From Azolla caroliniana (taxonomy: Eukaryota > Polypodiophyta): DNA of 64,000 bases. A program made the translations under genes and the position numbers. Under the pieces are notes generated by a model. It made no database searches and was not told where the DNA came from. It saw only the letters and a program-made list of their open reading frames with translations. Shown piece by piece: positions 41,848 through 50,039 of this stretch. Where the stretch lies: assembly GCA_043228905.1 (NCBI GenBank), contig JBHGNT010000008.1:5270001-5334000 (forward strand). Reading direction: 5' to 3'. The stretch's first letter is position 1; the number at the start of each line of letters is the position of its first letter.

Positions 41848-42259
41848 TATGACAAGACTCGAACCCATGACCTTATGCTACATGGGTCGAGCTCTTGACC
41901 ATTAGACCATACATTGTAATACGTAAAATATTATTTTCATTTATGTTTTATTATAGAAAATTGATGTATATTCTAGATTTCTCTGGAAATTCTAGAAACT
42001 TCAAGAGTATTCCTTAGAACACTATAAAAGGAGGCACAAGGCATTATTTCGAACCAAATCGGTTCAACGCCAGTCTTAAGCCTCCTAGCTATTACTATAC
42101 ATTCTCTTCACATAATATATATCTTCTCTTATCATCACTCTCTCTCTCTCTCCCTCCCTTTCACTCACTCTTTCCTTCTCTCGAGAGTTCTTCACCTCTC
42201 TTAGTACTAATACTTCTTTTAATACTAATTCCTTCTCTGTCTTAGTACTGTTCCTGACA
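41840..42259 (+). repeat. 3' LTR of Gypsy element K
   Basis: Begins TGTCATGATATGACAAG after a short purine run (AAAGGGGGGATAG) and ends CTGTTCCTGACA. Followed by CTTTT. The perfect heat-shock-element trimer is at 41990-42002. Confidence 0.93.
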
Positions 42260-42264
42260 CTTTT

Positions 42265-42647
42265 ATGGGTCGAGCTCTTGACCATTAGACCATACATTGT
42301 AATACGTAAAATATTATTTTCATTTATGTTTTATTATAGAAAATTGATGTATATTCTAGATTTCTCTGGAAATTCTAGAAACTTCAAGAGTATTCCTTAG
42401 AACACTATAAAAGGAGGCACAAGGCATTATTTCGAACCAAATCGGTTCAACGCCAGTCTTAAGCCTCCTAGCTATTACTGTACATTCTCTTCACATAATA
42501 TATATCTTCTCTTATCATCACTCTCTCTCTCTCTCCCTCCCTTTCACTCACTCTTTCCTTCTCTCGAGAGTTCTTCACCTCTCTTAGTACTAATACTTCT
42601 TTTAATACTAATTCCTTCTCTGTCTTAGTACTGTTCCTGACACTTTT
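42265..42647 (+). repeat. Tandem duplication of 383 bp: most of the K LTR plus target duplication
   Basis: 41882-42264 is repeated as 42265-42647 with at least one difference (TTACTATACAT against TTACTGTACAT). The breakpoint lies at ATGG, which occurs both inside the LTR (ATGGGTCGAG) and just after the target duplication (CTTTTATGG). This suggests exchange at a 4-base (or CTTTTATGG-aided) match. Confidence 0.9.
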
Positions 42648-43035
42648 ATGGTTATGTCTGATGATTTGTGGTTTAGATGACTCGAGGTTTTTGACGAGAT
42701 CGACTTGTCTATCAGTTAGATGCATGAGGATTTCAGTCTTTGCATGTAGATCTTTCGTCTTCCATTTTGCTACTTTATGTTTTGTGGTTGGTTGCTCGAT
42801 TGCACCTTTGATTATTCCGAGCAAATCCATTACTTGTAAGATGAGTCCATCTTTAATTTCCATATCCTATAGTTGTTTGCATTTAACTTTTCAACTAAGT
42901 ACTTTGTTGTCATAGGTGTTGCTAATGTTGTTGTTGAGGTTGTTGACGTTCCTTCGCTCGAAGCCAATTCTACAGACGTTCCATATCGACATGTACAATA
43001 TGCATGGAGAGAGATATATTTATAGGATTGTTTTG
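42648..43035 (-). pseudogene. gag: Copia gag, proximal part (element J)
   Basis: From about 43000 leftward: TKYLVEKLNANNYRIWKLKM, then MEIKDGLILQVMDLLGIIKG, KWKTKDLHAKTEILMHL and DRQVDLVKNLESS. This is the Copia Gag N-terminus with the N-YxxWK motif. A stop lies after DSSYK. It continues at 36596 beyond element K. Confidence 0.78.
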
Positions 43036-43047
43036 GCTCTGATACCA
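43036..43047 (-). promoter_or_regulatory. Initiator-Met primer-binding site of Copia element J
   Basis: Minus strand TGGTATCAGAGC, a perfect match to the initiator tRNA-Met 3' end complement. Confidence 0.85.
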
Positions 43048-43048
43048 T

Positions 43049-43283
43049 GTAAGTAATTTAGAGATAACAAAAATTCGATGTGTATACACGTGCTGACTCA
43101 TGATGATTTTTATTGATGGTATATATAGGTACAATCTTGGAAAATAGTTACATGTGAACCTTCACTATTCTTGGAATGAAGGGTTACATGTGAACCCTCA
43201 TGATTCTTGATTCATGGTAAGGTGCCCTCTAATATAATTATAATATTCTAAATAATATTGCTTACATTAATAATATTTTAACA
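43049..43283 (-). repeat. 5' LTR of Copia element J
   Basis: Minus strand begins TGTTAAAATATTATTAATG and ends CTCTAAATTACTTACA next to the primer-binding site. About 235 bp. The outer edge was chosen from the TG start and is not confirmed by a second copy. Confidence 0.65.
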
Positions 43284-44065
43284 CAAACCCCCGAACACAC
43301 CTGAAGGCCATATCCCTCAGCAAAGTCACTTCGTATGTAATCACCCACTTAACAAGTATGACATCCCCAATCCCCCCCACCCCATGCTCGAAGAAAACCC
43401 CACCCGACACCTCCCACCACATGATTCCCCACACCATCCTCACACACTTGCTTCATCCCATGTCGACGACACCCTCATATCACCACCGCCATTCCGCCTT
43501 CATGAAATATCTCACACCACCTCTAGCCCCATTTCCCCACACTTCTTCACCATCCCATGCTCCCCCCTCTCCCCCCTGCCCTCTGAATCCTTGGCACAAT
43601 GATATCACACAACTCCATCAATTGATTGATGTGTTCTAGTGTGGTGGACATAGACGCAAATTGGTGTGAATGTATTAGCATCACATTGGACACAAAAAAA
43701 GGGACGGGTTCTTCAGCCTCTAAAGAGGTTGATCAGACAATGTCCAAGCTAGATACAATTGATAAGGACACAAAGTTCGATATAAGCACAACAAAGCACG
43801 AAGATGTTTATATTTTTCTACCAAACCAACCGTAGGGCCTCCAACTTACAGGAATTGAAGGTTTTTTTCACACCATGTCCTTGAAAGATGTTCCTCATTT
43901 ATGTCGGGCCTTCCTTAAGTTGTTATAGTTACCTTTCCAACAACATAGTATATTTCATGAATTTTCGAAAACATTATCTCCGAAGAATTTGCACAATCTC
44001 TAGATTTCCAAAATCCTTTACGATTTTTTGCTCTCTTGTAGCGTCACTAAGTCTAATTTATAATA
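43284..44065. other. Intergenic, C-rich then AT-rich
   Basis: 43350-43610 is strikingly rich in CCC and CAC words on the plus strand. No domain was recognised in its ORFs. Confidence 0.5.
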
Positions 44066-44343
44066 GGGAAAAGTACTAGGATACCCTTGGAAGTTCGTCT
44101 ATTTACCAAAATGCCTCTGGAAGTTCCAAATTTACCAAACTACCCCTATGTCCAGCAAATTACATTTTATAAAGCAATTATACCATTTATTCCATATTTG
44201 GTAAATAGGGCTTGTAGATTTGAGTGTATAATTACTTTATAAAGTGTAAATTTTTGGACATAGGGGTAGTTTGGTAAATTTGGAACTTTCAGGGGCATTC
44301 TGGTAAATAGATGAACTTCCAGGGGTATCTTGGTACTTTTCCC
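44066..44343. mobile_element. Foldback MITE, Mutator-like
   Basis: Two arms of about 90 bp (44066-44155 and 44255-44343) are inverted copies, with ends GGGAAAAGTAC and GTACTTTTCCC. The centre is AT-rich and partly palindromic (TTTATAAAG). A perfect 9-bp target duplication TTTATAATA flanks it (44057-44065, 44344-44352). Long inverted repeats plus a 9-bp duplication fit a non-autonomous Mutator-like element. Confidence 0.88.
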
Positions 44344-44352
44344 TTTATAATA

Positions 44353-45289
44353 TCTCTTTGTATTTATAGGCGCCCACGTGGAGAGAGAAAGAAAAGGTAG
44401 CGAAGAAGTATTTTTGGGAGTTTCATGAAAGCTTAGGCATAGTGTGTACACTTTCTTAACAAAATGCCCTCTAAATTTGTAGTGATGTCTCATTATTAAG
44501 GAGTTTTGTTGATTATGTTATTGGATGTGCTATATTTGTTTCTAGTGCCTAACTTCTTAATAAATATATTAGAATTTCCAAACGTAAGTTTGCTTTTTTT
44601 TCAAATTGTAAGTGTGTGAGGTTGTGTGTTTGATCTTGATCACAAAGTTTTCAAATCAACAAATTATTAATGACATTAATAATTGTTGATGCCCACTATC
44701 GAAAACACAAATATAATGAATGTAAACCAAAATTTTCTCAAATGCTTTGAATGGGAGGGTATCGTGGAAGGTTGCAATTCCACGTGGAGAGCAATTCAAG
44801 TTCTTCTTAGAATCATCTTGTGTCCATGTGTATATACAAAGGGAGCATTTCTTCTTGCAAGTCGTAATACACATAAGCCTAGAAATGTAAGTAGACTTAG
44901 CCAAGAAAATAAACAAAAGGATGTCTGAAATGTGTGATTAATGAGGAAACGACAAGAAGAAGTTGTGGTGTCATGAATGGCGTGGCGTGGTTTACTCTCC
45001 GAGAACAATGTGGGTGTGAGTGTGTCGAGTGTGTGCATGTGTGTGTGTGTGTGTGTGTCAAATTTCAATGGATATATCTATAACCCTAGAGTGATGATAG
45101 AGCTCCATGAGAGAGGTCTGAGGTAGATTGGGAGTGAAGGTGTGAGCGAGGGTATAGAGACACATGTATGCTCCAACTTAAAAAGTCATGGAGGCCCCCC
45201 CCATCTATCCATCCAACTCCAACTCTTAACTCCAAACTCTAGTTTCCCTTCCTTTGTTGTGCTTGTGGGGCTCACACTACACTATACAC
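44353..45289. other. Intergenic, upstream of the KP4-like gene
   Basis: Unique-looking sequence with a (GT)n run at about 45024-45058. No gene found. Confidence 0.5.
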
Positions 45290-45501
45290 AAGAAAGTCAT
45301 CATCAATCATCAATCATCAATCATCAATCATCATATGATAAAATACAGTTATCATCAATAATCAATCATCTATCCAGTGCAGCATGAATTTGAGTTCCGC
45401 ATTCTCACGCTTCCTACTTCCTTCATTGCTATTGCATCATCACGTAGGTATGCATGCATGCATGTATGTATGTATGTATAATCTTTTATTCATTCAATGT
45501 G

Positions 45502-45540
<39 letters not shown>
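45290..45540. repeat. Microsatellite cluster upstream of the KP4-like gene
   Basis: (ATCA)n at about 45297-45330, (TGCA)n and (TATG)n at about 45450-45480, and (AC)n at about 45505-45534. TATATATA follows at about 45535, some 110 bp before the start codon, and could serve as a TATA box. Confidence 0.8.

Positions 45541-45543
<3 letters not shown>
45534..45543 (+). promoter_or_regulatory. Candidate TATA box of the KP4-like gene
   Basis: ATATATATAG directly after the (AC)n run, followed about 110 bp later by the ATG. Only the position and sequence support it. Confidence 0.35.
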
Positions 45544-45647
45544 GGTGGAGGCAGAAGCTTCTGCATAACCATCTGCTTCTTGTGACATAACCAATCAATC
45601 AAAATAGGGAGCTACTAAAGTTAAGCAGCTCCAAGATTGTTAAGAGA

Positions 45648-46034
45648 ATGGAGGGGGGAAGATCTCATGTGGGCTTGCTTGTCATGGTGGCGGCGGCCAT
45701 TGGGATGTTGGCAGTTATGGAGGTGGAGTCGTACTCCGACAACTGCTCGGGCTCCGCGTTGTGCGGCACTCAGGTGAGCAAGTCTGACTGCACGGCCGCG
45801 TTCAACCGCTACGACGACGGCACCGTGTACTCGCAGTACACATCTCGCGTGGCCGGCCACTGCACCGCCATCTTCCGATGCGATGGCAGCTACGAATCGA
45901 AGACGGGCGCCCAGCTCAAGCAACTCTTCTCGCACATCTACACCGACCAGCCGTGTGGCCGCTGCGGTAGCCATGCCTTCGACAACTGCGAGACCACCCT
46001 CAACTACTGCGGCAGTTGCAAGGATGTGAATTAA
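45648..46034 (+). CDS. Small secreted 10-cysteine protein, KP4-like family
   Basis: 128 codons, no intron. A signal peptide is clear: basic start (GGR), hydrophobic LLVMVAAAIGMLAVM at residues 10-24, likely cut near residue 28. The mature part, about 100 residues, has ten cysteines (33, 39, 48, 72, 78, 103, 106, 114, 121, 124), enough for five disulfides. CSGSALCG near the start and CGRCGSH...LNYC near the end fit the KP4 killer-toxin fold, whose members block calcium channels in fungi or act in cell interactions. That role is family knowledge, not shown here. The start is supported by A at -3 and G at +4. The gene is much richer in G and C, especially at third positions, than its surroundings. 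It could also be another small cysteine-rich defence protein; the DUF26 C-X8-C-X2-C pattern is absent. Confidence 0.72.
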   Translation: MEGGRSHVGLLVMVAAAIGMLAVMEVESYSDNCSGSALCGTQVSKSDCTAAFNRYDDGTVYSQYTSRVAGHCTAIFRCDGSYESKTGAQLKQLFSHIYTDQPCGRCGSHAFDNCETTLNYCGSCKDVN

Positions 46035-46109
46035 CTAAGTTAATCACAATTTTGCCCCATCCCATCCAAAAATATCTATGCTAAAAACTGTCGTGGTCTC
46101 TGCTACAAC

Positions 46110-46175
46110 CCAAATAAAACACAATGTCTCCACACACTGTTTCATGCTTTAAGTTTTCCTTTCCCTCGAAATAAA
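46110..46175 (+). terminator. Candidate polyadenylation signals of the KP4-like gene
   Basis: AATAAA occurs in CAAATAAAAC at about 46113 and again in GAAATAAAG at about 46168, 80-135 bp after the stop. Either could direct cleavage. Confidence 0.4.
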
Positions 46176-46585
46176 GTGACTTTCAAACTCATGTTTGTAA
46201 AGTACCCTACGTTACTCTTCTCTTGTATAACTACTGGATCTATATGAATGGATGGTTCCTCTCACCCATTAATCTTTCATTCCAAGTGCATTACAAGTCT
46301 TTCTTAGCTGTATTCCACATTTAATCATCAGCCGGGCAGCATATAAATATCATGCTGTGTTTGTTTGCGGATTTTATCCATAGAATCGCAAACTAACTCA
46401 TTGCGCAGTGTATGTAGCATTAGCTCTAACTCATCCACTCATTTGCTTCCGCATCTAACTCATTTAGATGCGGAAACAAATGAATGCACCCCATCAGCAT
46501 TGGACTGTCTTTGCAAGTGTGTCTCACAAAAATTGTGCTATGCATGTATCTACATTTGATCTCTTTTCAAAATTCGTTGCTCATG
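46176..46585. other. Intergenic, downstream of the KP4-like gene
   Basis: No gene found. ACTCATTxxATGCGGA-type words near 46436-46475 form a short inverted repeat. Confidence 0.4.
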
Positions 46586-47058
46586 GCTAACAATCGGCGA
46601 CGGTTCGGTTCGGTTCGAGAGGGCCAAAACCGAACCGTTTACAATATCTCAAACCTGAACTGAACCGAACCATGAAACCGTTAAACCGTTTTTTTTTTTT
46701 TTTTTTCAAAACGTTAAGCCATTAAACTGGTAAAACTGCGGTTTTGTGGTTCGGTTTCAGTTTTCAGCTTAGGTCAAAATTCAAAATTTTAAAATTTTAA
46801 AATTTAAATATTTCATTTTTTAAAATTTTAAAATTTTAAAAATTTCCAGAATGTGAGAATAAGGCATGAAAATGAAAAGATTGTTTAAAATTAAAAAAAA
46901 AAAAATTTAAAAAAAACTATTAAACCACGGTTTCTAGCTGTTGAAATCGAATCCAAACCAAACTGAACCGTTGAAAAAAATCCGAAACTGAACCAAACCG
47001 GTTAAACCGTGGTTTCATGGTTCGGTTCAGTTCAAACCAAACCGTTTGTCGATTGTTA
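46586..47058 (+). mobile_element. hAT-like MITE, copy 2
   Basis: GCTAACAATCGGCGACGG at the left and CGATTGTTA at the right, with CTCATG on both flanks (46580-46585 and 47059-47064). Subterminal CGGTT/AACCG arrays and an AT-rich centre match copy 1 at 16726-17153. Length 473 bp against 428 bp in copy 1. Confidence 0.82.
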
Positions 47059-47064
47059 CTCATG

Positions 47065-47458
47065 CCTTCCACTTCTACCAACTAGAGTAGTACAATCGTT
47101 GTTAGGGGGAAAACAATAGGTTGATTTCTTAGTACATGTTTAAGACATGGAAGGACATGTTTTACGAGTTGCTATGGTTTGGGTTTTGGATTAAGTGTGA
47201 AATGGGATATCCAACAAGCACTTCACCATTTGGCTTGTCTTGTACAACAAGAGAACTAATTCATCCTCTCACTTGTTGATACGATTTGTTTGGCGGTTTT
47301 AAGTGCATCTTCTAAGGATAGTTTGCAAGTGGTTGTCAATATGAAATGGGACCTAGATTGGTGATTGGAAAACAACCTTACTTTCTTGTTGAACACATGC
47401 CATGATGTCCTAGTTAATTTCCTTCTTTGATTGTAAGATTAAGATTCCTATCAAGTTA
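47065..47458. other. Intergenic without recognisable features
   Basis: Short ORFs only. Ends where the LTR of Copia F begins. Confidence 0.45.
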
Positions 47459-47838
47459 GTTGAGAAGCAAGCTCAATATGGGCCGGTTCGGCTGAACAAA
47501 TCGAGAGCCGGATCGGATGAAGACTGATTGGCTAATCCCGGATCGGATCGGAGAACCGGATCTGCAGGGAGCCGGCAGACCCTTAGAGGCCTACGCTCCT
47601 AATTTAGTAGATAGTTATATTTAGCCGGCAGACCGTTAGAGGACTTGTATAAAAGTGCTCATTGAGCACATTCGTTTGTATAGAGCATTGTTATTTTTTA
47701 ATTGAGTTTTTAGTCTTCTGCTCTCTCTGTCTCTCCTGCATACTGGGTATTCTCTCCATTGATTCTTTGTGTTTTCTCTATTGCTGTCCGAATGAACCGG
47801 TTGTGTTTGGTCTTAGCTTCCGCACTTAAATCATTACA
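47459..47838 (+). repeat. 5' LTR of Copia element F
   Basis: It resembles the LTR of element A at its start (TTGAGA..CAAGCT) and TATA region (CTTGTATAAAAGTGCTCA at about 47645). It ends TTACA right before the primer-binding site. The left edge has lost the usual TG and is approximate. Confidence 0.72.
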
Positions 47839-47850
47839 TGGTATCAGAGT
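47839..47850 (+). promoter_or_regulatory. Initiator-Met primer-binding site of Copia element F
   Basis: TGGTATCAGAGT, one base off the initiator tRNA-Met complement. Only about 80 bp of leader follow before Gypsy Q. Confidence 0.85.
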
Positions 47851-47935
47851 CTGAGGGTTGCGAATCCTCTACTTCCGACAAGCATTCAACACAAACAAAC
47901 CCTAATCCCCGGACAAGAAAAAACAAGAAGAAAAT

Positions 47936-48390
47936 TATTATAGATCTCGGTACTAAAGTAAGCTTAAGATAAGGATAAAGAAATGAAAGATAGAAAGGAG
48001 AAAGAGAAAGAAGGGTGCTGATCCACCCGACCACCCCCGAGCGAAGGGATCGAGACGGACTCGAGCCTCGATCGGCATCCCATACCACCGTCGTGGCGTC
48101 GAGTCGTACCTAGTGCTGGCGCGCTCGCTACAAGAGTTGACCCACCACACGAGCAGAGTCTCGATGTAGTCAAAAGATGATCAAATGAGGGTAGCTAGGC
48201 CTCTTATTTATAGCGATACCCAAGGCCCCCAGGCAAGTTCACACTTGACCTAATGGGTTGTCTCAATCCCGAGGATTAAAAGTAATCCTCCCCTTCTTTA
48301 CACTCTCGTTTAACCCTCACACTTATCCACGTGTATAGAATACTACGGTAAATTCTTACCACGGGATATTATATGGTCATGCCCGTAACA
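47936..48390 (-). repeat. 3' LTR of Gypsy element Q
   Basis: Minus strand begins TGTTACGGGCATGACC and ends GATCTATAATA. On that strand a TATA-like CTATAAATAAG lies at about 48204-48214. To its right, TACTCCCCCTC is the reversed polypurine tract. Confidence 0.93.
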
Positions 48391-48874
48391 TACTCCCCCT
48401 CTTTAAAACATTGCACTCTTGCAATGGAAAGTTAGGGAAGTTAGTTCTAAGAGTATTTTCACGTTCCCATGTGGCATCTTTTATTGATTTATCCATCCAT
48501 TTTATTTTAAATTCTCGGATTTCTTTAGTACGTAATTTTTTTGTTTTAACATCGAGAATTCTTTCTGGTACATGTGGTTTAGAAGATAATTCTTCAGAAG
48601 TAACCAGAGTTTCAGTAGTAACTGTATTGTAGCCAGAACCTAGAAGTTCTTTTAGACGACTCACATGAAAGACTGGATGAATTCCGACACCATCGGGAAG
48701 AGCGAGACGATAGGCTGATGACCCAATTCGTTTGAGGACTGTAAAAGGTCCACAAAACCGTGGGGCTAACTTAGCACACTTACCCGTAGACAATGTCTTA
48801 GAATTGTGAGGTACACGTAAAAATACCTTCTGTCCAGGGTTGAATACACCGAGGTTGCCTATGATGATCGGCAT
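48377..48874 (-). pseudogene. pol: Integrase C-terminus with GPF motif and chromodomain (element Q)
   Basis: [20 protein letters not shown], then APRFCGPFTVLKRIGSSAYR (GPF), GIHPVFHVSRLKELLGSGYN and a chromodomain PERILDVKTKKLRTKEIREF with IKWMDKSIKDATWE. It is out of frame with the upstream integrase. A one-base shift near 48850-48870 separates ADHHRQ from FNPGQ. Confidence 0.85.
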
Positions 48875-50039
48875 AAAAACGTGCTCTATCTTGAGCTTGT
48901 TTTATATTATCTCGTGCAATATGCAACATATCTTGCATATCCCGAAGAAAGTTTTGCGTACTTCGCAACTCATCATGATGTATAGTAACATCAATCGGGG
49001 CTCGTGGCTGAAAACCATACATCAACATAAAAGGACTATATCCCGTCGACGTATGTTTGGAGCTGTTATAAGCAAACTCCAAAATTGGAAGATAACGTTC
49101 CCATTTTGTTGGTTTTGCACCAACGTATGCTCGAAGCATGTCCTCAATAATTTGATTTACTCGTTCTGTCTGTCCATCGGATTGAGGATGATCCGTGGAG
49201 CTCATGCTCAACGTAGTTTCTAACTTCTTAAAGACTTGCGTCCAGAAGTCACTAGTAAACTTTGGATCTCGATCACTCATGATATCCATCAGTAACCCAT
49301 AAAAACGAAACAATTCGTCAACGAATTGGTAAGCCAATTCAGGAGCTGTTACCGTGGTTTTAGTAGCAATAAATCTGGCCATTTTAGTTAGTCGATCAAC
49401 GACAACCCAGATGGCATCATGACCTTTTTGGGTGCGAGGAAGGCTAACAATAAAATCCATGGATATACTTTCCCACTTATTATTGGGAATGTCCAAGGGA
49501 TGTAAAAGTCCTGCGGCTTTAAGTCGCTCGGCTTTGTTAACCTGACACTGGTGACATTTAGTCACATAGCTATGTATGTCAGGACGCATCTTAGGCCAAT
49601 AAAATTGAGTGGAGATGAGAACGAGTGTACGATGTATTCCAGGGTGCCCTGCTGAGGGTGCATCATGGCATTCAAAAAGAATCCTCTTTTTGACCTCGGG
49701 TAAATCTGGAACACAAACCTTCCCATTACGGTAGAGCAAACCGTTAGCAATGTGGAAGTATTCCTTCGAGGATGTGGTGGTGTCTGTTCCAGACTCAACT
49801 CTTGCCCAGTATTTTGCGAAATAACTCTCATCAGGATACTTTCCTCGAAGGTGATCATAAAGATCTGATGATATTTCAGTGAAGCTAAGCGTGTTAACTT
49901 CACGGATGCGACTTAGTGCATCAGCGACAATGTTCATGGAACCTTTACGATATCGTATGGAAAAATCAAAGTCCTGGATGAGATCAACCCATCGTGCCTT
50001 ACGACCTTTCAGGTCTTGTTGGTCACGGTATACCGACAT
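48798..50039 (-). CDS. pol: RNase H end and integrase (element Q)
   Basis: 413 open codons. [20 protein letters not shown] and [14 protein letters not shown] end RNase H. Zinc-binding [19 protein letters not shown] and [12 protein letters not shown]. Catalytic triad: [20 protein letters not shown] (Asp), [19 protein letters not shown] (Asp) and [18 protein letters not shown] (Glu), all present. The core looks able to fold. The frame ends at the shift near 48860. Confidence 0.88.
   Translation of the reverse strand: MSVYRDQQDLKGRKARWVDLIQDFDFSIRYRKGSMNIVADALSRIREVNTLSFTEISSDLYDHLRGKYPDESYFAKYWARVESGTDTTTSSKEYFHIANGLLYRNGKVCVPDLPEVKKRILFECHDAPSAGHPGIHRTLVLISTQFYWPKMRPDIHSYVTKCHQCQVNKAERLKAAGLLHPLDIPNNKWESISMDFIVSLPRTQKGHDAIWVVVDRLTKMARFIATKTTVTAPELAYQFVDELFRFYGLLMDIMSDRDPKFTSDFWTQVFKKLETTLSMSSTDHPQSDGQTERVNQIIEDMLRAYVGAKPTKWERYLPILEFAYNSSKHTSTGYSPFMLMYGFQPRAPIDVTIHHDELRSTQNFLRDMQDMLHIARDNIKQAQDRARFYADHHRQPRCIQPWTEGIFTCTSQF

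Larger units (their letters stand above)
36602..42259 (+). mobile_element. Ty3/Gypsy chromovirus K, LTR to LTR, with internal solo LTR
   Basis: LTRs 36602-37028 and 41840-42259; target duplication CTTTT at 36597-36601 and 42260-42264, and again at 42643-42647 after a tandem duplication. Gag, protease, RT, RNase H, integrase and chromodomain are all readable. Large deletions lie in gag and in the RT N-terminus, and a 621-bp solo LTR lies in the RT. The family matches element V and is close to E. Confidence 0.92.

Noticed and set aside
43358-43639. Pro/His/Ser-rich ORF of 93 codons
   Set aside because: C-rich low-complexity sequence without a domain. Overlapping frames are equally open.
44683-44928. 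81-codon ORF (MLMPTIENTN...)
   Set aside because: No domain, no signal peptide and no homologous frame in the window.
45384-45590. 68-codon ORF upstream of the KP4-like gene
   Set aside because: It spans the (AC)n repeat (Thr-His run) and has no recognisable domain. At most it is an upstream ORF.
45621-45974. 117-codon ORF on the minus strand over the KP4-like gene
   Set aside because: It is an Ala/Val/Arg-rich shadow caused by the high G and C content of the plus-strand gene. The plus strand has a signal peptide and an ordered cysteine pattern.
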